This document shows, piece after piece, positions 38,350 through 48,685 of a stretch of 64,000 nucleotides of DNA. Origin of the DNA: Vanilla planifolia (Eukaryota > Streptophyta > Magnoliopsida > Asparagales > Orchidaceae); the NCBI GenBank assembly GCA_023846275.1, contig JAIUJO010000160.1, forward strand, positions 528,451 to 592,450, written 5' to 3'. Made by a program: the position numbers and the translations under genes. Below the pieces are notes generated by a model. The model worked only from the letters and a program-made list of their open reading frames with translations, ran no database searches and was not told the DNA's origin. Numbering within the stretch: position 1 is the stretch's first letter; the number at the start of each line of letters is the position of its first letter.

Positions 38350-41300
38350 ATGGCCAAAATCGCATTATGGAACATTAGGGGCATTCGGGGGAAGAAGTCG
38401 AGGAGCTATTTGGAGTGATTTGTGACATAAGGGAAATTTGACGTGGTTAGCCTTGTGAAGACAGGAGCACAAAGCTTCACTAGAAGGGATGCCAACTTGC
38501 TGCTAGGCAGATACTTGAATTATGTGACACAACCTTCGGTGGGGAAGTCTGCAGTCATTGTACTTTTGTGGAGGTGCTAGCTGGACGTTAAACTCATAAG
38601 ATCGTCCATGCATGTGGTGTCGTTCAAGGTTAGTATGAAAGAGGGAGTCATACTCAAGTGTTGTGGGGTCTATGGCCCAAAGGAGAATCATAAACAAAGG
38701 GAGATATAGGACTTCTTAAGGGAGGAAGCCATGAGTACTGGCCCCCTTTGAGTAGTGGGCGACTTTAACCTTATAATGTCGCAAGGCGAGAAGAGGGTGG
38801 AAGGAAATTCCAATATAGCAACTGGCAAGAAGAATTCGTGGACGTGATACAGGATATTCAATTGGTTGACCTAATGTTTGTTGGAAATAAGTTCACGTAG
38901 TGCAACGGAAAGGAGGATGGCGAAAGGATACTGGAGAGGTTGGACGAGCCACTAATGAACATCACAAGCATGCATGTGTTCCCTAGGTGCTCAGTGACGC
39001 TCTTGGCACGAATCGGCCCTGCCACTATCCACTGCTCATCGACATGGATGGCGGGCACAAACAGGAAATCAAGCACAAAATACAATTTAAAAGCATGTGG
39101 CTGGAATTCTCGAAGGTAGTTGGGTTTGTGCACCAACCTTGGAGCAGGCACACCAAGGGGAATCAAATGGAGGGCCTATCGACAAAGTTCCATAGATCAC
39201 TTGTGGCACTGTACAAGTGGAGCAAGGCAAAAGTGGGGGACATCATAAGTGGCAATGCTGAATTAGAGCTCAGTATTAACAATTTGCAAAATACGGAGTC
39301 ACACGAGGGATTGAATGCTGAGGAACATCGATGCCTTGGGCAATTGATCTTGGACTTCCACTGCGGGCTGCACGCTAGAGGAGAGATGTGGTGGCAAAGA
39401 GCGAAAATTCATTAGGCTCAGTTTGGTGACCGCAACACTCGCTTCTTCCACATGGCTGCTACTGCATGAACACGTAATAACTTCATTGCCCAGATGAAAG
39501 ATGGCTCGGGCAACCTGGTGACCATACATGAAAGCATAAGCACAATTGTTGAACCTTATTTTTAGAGGAAATGGTGTAGTGGGACCAAGGTACTTCCTCC
39601 TTTGCAGCATGTGTCGCACGCCAGAATCAATAGCACACAGGCAACCATGTTGGAAAGTAAAGTGACTAAGCAGGAGTTCTTGTCAGCTATCAGAGCCATC
39701 AGGAAGAATAAAGCATCGGGCTTGGATGGGGTAACTCCTGAGTTCATCCAAGGCTACTGAGGGATTACACATGGTGATATAATTCATACAGTGCTTACTT
39801 TCTTCGACATGAAGCAAATGTCCAGGACTTGGAAAGACACTCATTATCCTCATACAAAAACTCCAAGGTTCCTGTAAGCCGGATTCCGGCCAATCAGCCT
39901 ATGCAAAGTTATCTATAAGGTAATTGCGAGGATCCTGGTTGAGAGGCTTAAACCGCTAATTCCTAATATCATATCGAGTGAGCAAGGGGCATTCGTACCA
40001 GGAAGAAGCAATGCGGATAATATTTTTATAGCTCAAGAGATGGCCTCGCGTATGCACTCATCCCCTATAAGGGCAGGGCTCGTAGCAATCAAAGTGGATA
40101 TAAAGCAGGGATACGATACAGTGAGATGGGATTTTGTGGTGAACATGCTGAAGCTCATGGGCTTCCCATGCATTTGTTGTGATTGGATTGAAGCATGCAT
40201 CATGTATCGAAGGTATGGGGTTCTGCTCAATGGAACTCAACTACCATAGATTGTGGAGCAGTGTGGCTTGCGTCTGGGGTGCCCACTTTCGCCGTATTTA
40301 TTCACAATTGCGACGGAGTATCTCTCAAACATCATGCATGAATATGAAATGAGATCATTGCTTGGATTTTGGTGTGGAAGAAATGCATTGCTAGTCTCAC
40401 ACTTGCTTTATGTAGATGACATCCATGTGTATGCACCAGCAATGCGTGTTGCTACACGCTCGATCAATAAGACCATGCAGGAATTCGGTAAGGTTGTGGT
40501 GATGAGGGTTAACTTCACGAAATTGAAGGTCTTTTTCAGTAAAGCCATGAGCACTGAAAGAAGGAAGGTGGTTGCGAGGAAGCTGTGAATGGCTCCAAGG
40601 GATAACCTCTGCAACCTCGGTGTACCCATCTCGGCAAAAATAATCAAGGAGAAGGACATCAACCTCATGCTCTAGAAGATTGACGAGTAGATTTTTAAAT
40701 GCCATATCTGGCAATTATCACTTGCTGGGAGAGTTGCTAAGATCAACTGTGTCTTGAATGTTTTCTCGAGTCACTTATTGAGTCACTACATTATGCCAAA
40801 GCATGCCATTGACGCAGTGGAGAAGAAGATCAGGAACATCCTATGGTGCGGCGCAAGCATCTCAAGGATGATGCATTATGCGAATTGGGATACTGTCACT
40901 TTGCTTAAAGAAGCGGGTGGCATTGGCCTTCAGGACATGCGCATCTAGCAGTGGGTCTTGTTCATGAAACAATGTAAAAGACTGATTGGTCACGAGGAAA
41001 ACTCCTAGGTATAGATCATGAGAACTAAATACGGTACAAAAAGAAGCTTTTTTAGGGCACAGCAGGGAGCCTCCAATGCATGCAGACTCGTCACTGCAGT
41101 CGTGCCGTATGCTCTCACCAACTTTGGATGGAGAATTGATGCGGTAAAGACGTCCTATTTGTAGAAGATAACTGGCTCGGTATGCTTCCAATCAGCTGGT
41201 GGCCCACCATCATCAACATGGACGTTGTTTAGCCAAAACATATAGGTGAGTGCATTGCTTAGACAGGTGCTTGGAATGAGGGCAGGGTCTGAGCTTGGGC

Positions 41301-41836
41301 CAGCTACTTATTGGATGAACTTGTAATGCATTTGCCCCGGGCTTAGAACCCCAATCGCGACACCCTCCTACGAACCCATATGGAAGTGGCACTACGTTGC
41401 AAAAGAACTAGAGATTACTTGGGGAACCTTAATGAGGACACAAAGCATCTTAAAAAGATCTAGAAAGTGAAGCCTCTGCCTAGGGTGCGTTTCTTTCTAT
41501 GGGGTCTGGTGGGGGACCATCTCCCCACAGCAGTCGTGCTGGCTTGCAGGGAACTCGCTGCAAGCAGAAACTGCATATGGGGGTATAATGTCGAGGAGAC
41601 GCCGCAACATATAATGTGGGAGTCGCTACGTGTGCAGGAGTTTTGGAGCAATTATCAGCTACGTGGGGCTATCACCATGCTTGGCCTCCATCCTGGTCTA
41701 TGTGAAGGGTTGTCTTTCATGTAGTGGTTCCTGGATTCTTTGGCATCGCCCATGCGGTGTGAGGACGACGACGTGTTGCATGCATTTCAGGGATGTAATG
41801 CATCTGGGAGTTTCGTACTGCAAAGAAGCACAATGA
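38350..41836 (+). pseudogene. LINE ORF2 pseudogene (endonuclease, reverse transcriptase, zf-RVT)
   Basis: ORF2 of an L1-like LINE, the enzyme that nicks target DNA and primes reverse transcription there. It starts with ATG at 38350 (MAKIALWNIRGIRGKKS). The AP-type endonuclease spans about 38350-39050: LWNIRG, DVVSLVKTGA, CCGVYGPKEN, VVGDFNLIMSQGEK, ILERLDEPL. The reverse transcriptase spans about 39650-40600: IRAIRKNKASGLDGVTPEF, FRPISLCKVIYKVIARIL, SEQGAFVPGRSNADNI, IKVDIKQGYDTVRWDF, LRLGCPLSPYLF and active-site YVDD near 40411. The segment 40754-40948 holds the NILWCGASISRMMHYANWDT region. zf-RVT is at 41467-41660 (LPRVRFFLWGLVGDHLPT). Endonuclease and zf-RVT are in frame 1 and RT in frame 2, so at least two frameshifts occurred, near 38990 and between 40950 and 41466. 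Many stops interrupt it, for example near 38419, 39415, 39760 and 40247. The normal catalytic Glu (LxET) of the endonuclease is Lys at 38458-38460. Non-functional. Confidence 0.88.
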
Positions 41837-42830
41837 CGAAACACCTATCAAATTATGAATATGTTTTTTTACCACCAATTTTTTAATTACATAATTTTGA
41901 ACTAATTATGATATCTAATTCATCGTTATCAAATTGAAAAACTATTAATAATTATTTTTCGTTTTAATAAGTTTTTATCAAAAAGGTATTAGCTTAATAA
42001 TATTATTTTTTTTATTATAGTTATATAAAGAGTTTCTTGTCAAAAAGTATAATGTATTAAAAGTTATTCATTTTTAAAAATTGAATCTTTTTCGCTCGAT
42101 TGTTTGTTATTAAATAATTCTTTAAATACTTATTAACATATTTTAAAATTATTGGAAAACCATATTTTAAGTGTTAGAAGTAATTATTATTAAAAAATAA
42201 TACTATAGTACTAATCTTAATGACTTCTAGAAAAAAACCATTATGAACCATAAAATTAAAACATTCTAAAAAATTGTTAAGAACATTTTATTCATTGAGA
42301 ATAATAATGAGTCAAGAAGAATATTGATATTACACACAAACAATAATAAAAATCAAATACTATTTATAACTTTTAAAAATGATAATAATAATTTTATTAT
42401 AAGAATTACAAGATTATGATATTTATAATTAATTATCATGTAATTATTTTATTATTCTAAGTTACATTCAAAATGATTAATTTTTTATCTTTAATATTGA
42501 AAATTTGAAAATTCTAAATATTATATATTTTATTATTTAAATAATAACAAGAAGTAATTAAGAAACTACTTTAAAATATAATTAAAAATTATTAATAAAA
42601 CCTTTTATATAATTATAATGCTTTTATTATTTTTAAATTTTTCTTAGTTATAATTAAAATAATATATTTTATTTTTAGTTAATTTTAAAGTTTTTGGAAT
42701 TTAAAAATTAGTACATTTCAAATAATAGTTGGTGTATCTCTTGATCCGTTTTTTCTCCTTTATAAAATTATTTAAGATATTTAAAATTTTTCTCTTAATT
42801 CATACTATTTTTTCAATTGCTCTTTCTATT
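41837..42830. repeat. AT-rich module of composite repeat, copy 3 (5'-truncated)
   Basis: Directly follows the broken 3' end of the LINE. It matches the second half of copy 2 (from about 34200) and copy 1 (from about 28520): shared points include the ACCACCAATT/ACTACCAATT box, CAAAAAGGTATTAGCTTAAT against CAAAAAAGTATTTGTTTTAT, and CATATTTTAAAATTATTGGA against CATATTTTAAAAATATTAGA. The first half of the module is missing. Confidence 0.6.
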
Positions 42831-43010
42831 TATGAATGCATGAAAAAGTTAGGAAAGTATCTAGAAATTCATTTGTGAGAAAGTTCTTAAAGAAAACAGA
42901 ATGAAAGAGAGGATAGATTTTGTGAAGCAAGTAAGAGAAGAGACAAAGAAAGTTAAAAGTGGAGACAAGATAGAGTGGAAAATAACCGCAAATAGTAGGG
43001 TTTGATTGTG
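42831..43010 (+). repeat. Purine-rich remnant
   Basis: About 180 bp of A/G-rich plus strand between the truncated AT-rich module and AT-rich module 2, where copy 1 has about 1.7 kb. This module has evidently lost most of its length, or the long copy has expanded. Confidence 0.5.
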
Positions 43011-44150
43011 AAGGAAACAAATAATGATTAATAATAATTATTATTTTAAAAAATTTCCCTTTAAGAATTTTAATAAATATTACATTGAATAAACAAAATT
43101 AATTATTTTTTTACTAAATAATAAATTCATTGAAATATTTTTTTGTTGAAAATTAATATTTCTATTTCTATTTTAATAGCAAATACTGCAAATTAATTAT
43201 GTGTTTTTGTCTTGATTGCCGCCTATTAGTTATTCTTTTAAATAATTCTTTATTATGAAATTGAAAATGAAAAAATAATTAATTGTTATTAATAGTTCAA
43301 ATATAAAATAAAATAAATACTTTTTAGTGAAATTATTAATAATATGTATTAAGAGTTGGTCTTCCTATAATTTTAGTAAAAATATACTTGTCACAATTTA
43401 GCCATAATTTATGTTATAACAAAGATAACTTAAACATTATTAACAAGTACAACTATTATTAAGGTTTTTGTTTTTGTTGTTATAATCCACTTATTATAAA
43501 AAAATTGAATTTTAGAGGAAAAGACAAATAATAGCTATGAGTATAATAATGATTATTGTTTTCATGACAATCACTGCAATTGAATCTAATAATAATTATA
43601 ACTCATTGTTTACAAAAATTTTCTAATTACAATTACAAGTACATCTTCATATTAGAATTCTTATTAATTTGATTATTAATTCAAATAACTATGTCATATA
43701 GTTTTGTCATAGTTGACTTATTAGTAGTATAATTAACTTTTTTTTTAAATATCCATTATTTTGTTGTTACTAACTATTATTGTGATAATGGTGATGAAAC
43801 ATCATTAGTTAATACTTAAATTTTTTTAATAGTAGTGAATTCTTATTACTTTTCTTCTAGTAAATAATCTTTAAATATTGCCTAATTCTTTTTGTATCAT
43901 CAAGATATTTTTGTAGCAATTATTTATAAGATTAAAGGGCTTAATGGTAATCATTAACATTAAACGTGACTCATAGGTAACTAAATTGTAAAAATTATCT
44001 TACTCATGAAAGTTTTAAGAATAATTTCTAAAATTAACTTCATGATAAAAAATTGTTTCATAATATTTAATAATCTTTCTAAAATAATATTCTTAAAATA
44101 AATAATATTATTCAATAAATAGTATTGTGGTTAATATTAGTTAACAAAGA
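43011..44150. repeat. AT-rich module 2, second copy
   Basis: Homologous to 31221-32260 in the same orientation and over nearly the whole length, with many indels. No open reading frame of note and no RNA gene are seen. Confidence 0.6.
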
Positions 44151-45660
44151 ATATGGATCAGTCTTAAAGAAAATATTAGGGAAAAAAGAAAAAGAAAAAC
44201 TTAAGAAAGCATTAACAGAATAAAAAAAGAAAAAATGAAAGAGTTAACAGAACATAAGAAAAATTACTTAATCTTTAAGTGACAAAATTAGAAGAATGAA
44301 AGATAAAGAAGCATGATTAATAGATGGGAGAGATAATTAAAGAGATATAGAGGCATTGGAAAGAAAGAAGGTGAATTGGAAATTGATTAAATGAGAAGAG
44401 CAATGAGTGATGTTACAAGAATATTATAAATGGATGGGATACAAAAGAGAAAGAAAGAAGAGATAATAAGATAAGAAAGGATAAAGAAGTGAAAGCATAA
44501 GTGTGATAGCAAAGATTAAGGAAGTGATGAAATGAGATATAAATAAAGAGTATGATTGAAAAGCAAAAACAAAATAAAAAGATAAAGGAAAATGACTGTA
44601 AGAGTTTGAGAGGCAAAATAAAAATTGGGAGAGGGAAATAAGAGGAGATATAAGAAGATAAAAAGTTGAATGATAGATGATTATGACATGGAGATCAAAT
44701 GAGAGGAGTGACTAGAAGGGAGAGAAACCAACAAAGGGAAGAGAACATGAGAGTGAATTATAAATATGAGAGATAAAAAAAATAATGGGAGAGAGAGATA
44801 TGGAAGAAAAAGTTAACACAAAAAAGAAAATCGAGAAAACAAGAGAGATAAAATACAAGAGCAAGTATTAGATATAAAGAGAGTGAGAGAGTTAGAGAGA
44901 ATAATGTGGGGAATGGGAATTTTTCAAGATATAAAATGTGAAGTAATATTGAGAGTTCAAGGAAGGAATAATAGAAATGGTACAATGATAAGGTTGGAAT
45001 GGTGAAAGATTAGAAATATAATAAAAGAGTCGCACAAATGTAGAGTAGTAAAATGAATGAAGAGAAGATAAAGTCGTAAAGTTGAGAGATAGATAACAAA
45101 GTTGAAATAAGAGAGTGGAGAAGAGAAAAAAATAAAGAATATATGCTAATAAAGAATGAAAAGCGATTGATAGAGACAAGTAGATTGATTAAGATAGCTT
45201 ATGTGTAAGAGATAAAACAAGATTTTACGAGAGACATACGTATTTAAATTGTTAGAGGAAAAGTAGGGAGAAAGTGAACACATAGAAAGATAGTAGAAGA
45301 ACAAAAAAAGAAAAGAATGAAGAAAGAAAAAATAAAATGACTTATAAAGAATGGGATAAGAAAACAGAGATTGACCAAGATGTAAATTTAAATAATAGAT
45401 GAAAAGTGAGAAGAGGGAAAGAAGATGAGGAACAAATTAGAGGGTAAGATTGATGGTGATTAGGGCAAACATTTAATGGTGGATTGACAAAGTTAATGAG
45501 AAATAAATAGAGAGAAAGATGTTAATAGAGCAAATGCTAATGAAAATGACAAAGGAAAATAGAGGAGAGAGAGAATATAATGAAAGGAAGAATATAGAAT
45601 AAGATAGAAATGGAGAAGAAAGAAGCAAAGAAACGATAGGTTTGCTAAAGTTTAAAACGT
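44151..45660 (+). repeat. Purine-rich module, second long copy
   Basis: About 1.5 kb with A and G dominating the plus strand, as in 29491-31220. A matched part near 44495 (AAGTGTGATAGCAAAGAT, then AAGTGATGAAAT) corresponds to 30190-30250. It ends sharply near 45660 where inverted satellite begins. Minus-strand open frames (44413-44616, 44758-44985, 44892-45179, 45473-45685) are products of base composition, not genes. Confidence 0.6.
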
Positions 45661-45748
45661 AACATTCTTTTCCAAAGTTTCTCATATTTTAAGCTTTTTT
45701 AACTTATTTTGGTTATATCGCAATGAAACAATAGGTTTGCTCAAGTTT
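45630..45748. repeat. Short direct repeat across GA-module/satellite joint
   Basis: A 24-bp string beginning GAAACGATAGGTTTGCTAAA at 45630-45653 recurs with two changes at 45725-45748, 95 bp downstream. The first copy is in the last bases of the purine-rich module, the second inside the inverted satellite. It may be a footprint of the event that joined the two. Confidence 0.65.
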
Positions 45749-48685
45749 GACTTACAATTTGTTTAGATCTGATTATATTATTTTGAATGCCCTAATTCTA
45801 CTCTAGATTGAACATTAAATAATTGGTATTTTGTTATATAACATTATCTTAATTTATCTCATTTAAAAATTATATATCTACATAATACTAACATGAACTT
45901 TAAAATTATTTATGATTATTTATTTGAGTAATTAATTGTATTTCAAAATGATATCCAAGAGAGACAGAACAAACATTGCTATTACTCCACCAACTTTTTC
46001 CAATAAAATATGTACTTTTATACTTTAAAATATTTTATTTTCGAGGGTTTGGCATATTTTGTAAATTATTTTTGCTAGGGGCTAATTTGATGATCAAAGA
46101 TGTAACAACTTTAATGTATGATTTATCTAATTTAATTATTTATTTTTTCTCTGATTATGTAAGATAATATTTCTTCACTTTATGTCATTATAGTTTTAAC
46201 ATTTATTATGAAAATATTAAAATAATAATTAGTTATAATTTATTCCTATTTATTTTTATAAGTCGTAGAAATTTAAAATGAGGTCCAATCCAGCCAAGAA
46301 AAACATTACTGAAAATATCTTCACGAGATCTATCATATTAAATGTTTATTTTCAAAATTTCTAAATATTTTTTATTTTAAGGTTTTGGCATTATTTACAA
46401 GAAATTGAGATCCTCATTTAAATATTAAGGATGATACATGTGATTTGCTTGGTATATTGGAATGCAACTTCCTAAAGCACAATCTCTTTTTAACTTTTTT
46501 GTTTTATTTTTTTATATTACTGTGCAACTCAACATTTCTTCTAACGTGATGTTCACATCACTTTCATTTTTTATATTATATTGCTACAATTTCCTTTGAT
46601 TTTTCTTTAATATATATATTTACCAAATATTAAATAATATTTTATTATTGTTTAGTATTATAATTCTTAGTAATTTTAAATGAGATTTGATTGACATAAA
46701 TATCATTGAACTTGCTTCCATGACCTCTATCAAAATAATATTTTACCTTTAAATTTTTAAAAAAATTATTTCAAAGGTTTTTACATGCTTTATGAGATAT
46801 TTTGAGTTATACCTAATTGAAAGCTTGAGAATGGTACACTTGATATCATTTATATATTGTAATATAACTTTTTATAAAATTTTTTCATCTCTTCAAATTT
46901 TTTTATTTGATTTGATGATTTTTTTGGTAACTTTGAATCTTCTTTGTTATGACATTTACATAACTTTTCTTTTGCTTTATTTTGCTATTTCAATTTATAT
47001 CAATCCAACTTGAAAACGAATCTAATAAATATGAATGTAATAATTTATTGTTGTTTATGCTTATTTACTTTTGTAATGTTGTTGCAAATGAGATATTATT
47101 GAGGCAAAAAAATGTTATTAAAGTTGTCTCGATCAGCTCTATCCAATTAAATAATTATTTTTACTTTTTTATACATTTCATTTTCCATTATTTTAGCTTA
47201 ATTTTTGAGATATTTCCATTTAAATTTAATTTGATGATCAAAGATTTTACAGTTGACTGCAATGGTATCTCAGTCTTTAACATTAGCTCTATATACATTA
47301 TGGCATGACCACTACATTGCTTTGATTGGATTATATTATAGTGGCTAAACTTATCAACTTTTAACTTTAATAAAAATTTACTTAACATTAGAAAAGTTAT
47401 TTTTGCTCATTAATACTTTTAATTCATTGTTATTCCATATGAGGTTTGATCGAGAAGAAACAAATATCATTCATGTTGTCATGATGAGCTCTATTCAAAC
47501 AAATATTAATTTTTATTATATTTTACAAACTTTTTACATATCTTATCAGACATTTTAGTTCATATCTAATTTCATGATTGAGGATGTTACACCCCATTAG
47601 TACATTGGAATATAACTTTCTCGTACGATTTATCTCACTTATTCACACTTTTGGTTTTATTTCCTAATTTTACTATTTAACTTCATATCTTCTCGCATGG
47701 AACATGTACATCACTTTGATCTAGCTATATTATAATTCTTCTATTTATCTCGTTTAAACTTTAAAATAATAAATTAATATTATTTATTATTATTTTTTAA
47801 TTCACGGTAATTCTAATTGAGATTTCGTTGAGGCTAATAAAAATTCATTGCATTCAACTCGATCAGCTCTATATAACTAAGATTCATTTCTATATTTTTA
47901 AATAGTGTTTTGACAAAATTCAGGAGTCTTTTTATTTGTTTTTGACATGATGGTGGGGCACTAACGCTATACCTTCATGATGTCATGGATTTTAACCTTA
48001 GCTCTATGTTTATTATGAAGTGAATGTTACACTATTTTGATTTTGATAAATTATAGTGGTCGATTTTGTCCCATTTAAATTTTAATATAAATTTCATCAA
48101 TATTAATATAATAAATTTTGTTTCTTTATACTTACTAACATAGGTTCTTCATCATAATTCCAAGCAAGGTGTAATTATGTTTAAAAAAAATGATGGATTC
48201 ATTTCAATGAGCCTATCCAATTAAATATTCATTTTTTTATTTCAAAATATTTTATTTTCTCTACTTTTAACAATCTTTTTGAGATATGTTTATGCATACT
48301 TGATTTGATTGTAGAGGATGTTATAATTGAAGTTTATATTATCTTGTAAGAAATTTTTGGGATGCAATTTAGTTCATTTCTTCAAATTTCTAACCATTAT
48401 TTCATTATATCTTATAAGATTCTAACTTTGTTACCATGTGACCTCTATTTTTATTTATTTATTTATATTACACTATATTAATTTTTTAGCCATTTCAACA
48501 ATATTATAAAATTATAATATTTTGAAATAGTTATTTGTTTAAATCTATGATTGTTTAAGTGATAATTTACTAATAATTTAAAAAATTCTTGACTAACAAG
48601 AAAATAATGTTGTTAGACTCATGTGGATGAGCCATACTCTATCGAATATTCATTTATATATTTTTAAATACTTAATGTTATTCAA
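45661..48685 (-). repeat. Same ~415-bp satellite, inverted orientation (block 6)
   Basis: About seven monomers in inverted orientation, with reverse-complement landmarks such as ATCTTAATTTATCTCATTTA near 45846 and TTGATCAAAGATGTAACA-like boxes near 46087 and 47233. It is the right-hand boundary of the AT/GA island. The orientation flips to plus near 48685, in the AT-rich segment before the dyad, at the same monomer position on both sides. Confidence 0.8.

Larger units (their letters stand above)
35577..41836 (+). mobile_element. Decayed plant L1-like LINE, GC-richer island
   Basis: A non-LTR retrotransposon remnant of about 6.26 kb with a much higher GC content than anything else in the window. 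The order is 5' leader, ORF1 with a DUF4283-like domain and CCHC knuckle, a short spacer, then ORF2 with endonuclease, reverse transcriptase and zf-RVT domains. The 5' junction is defined by comparison with the uninterrupted copy near 29840. At the 3' end there is no poly(A) tail and no RNase H or 3' UTR that I can recognise; zf-RVT is followed after about 180 bp by the AT-rich repeat. The element is dead: many in-frame stops and several frameshifts. No target-site duplication could be identified, as expected if the 3' flank was lost. Confidence 0.88.

Noticed and set aside
36396..41191. Minus-strand and off-frame open frames of 60-110 codons through the LINE
   Set aside because: They are shadows of the plus-strand ORF1 and ORF2 pseudogenes, whose motifs are clear in the other strand.
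44413..45685. Four further minus-strand open frames with hydrophobic Ser-rich peptides
   Set aside because: Same composition effect in the second long purine-rich module; not conserved between module copies.
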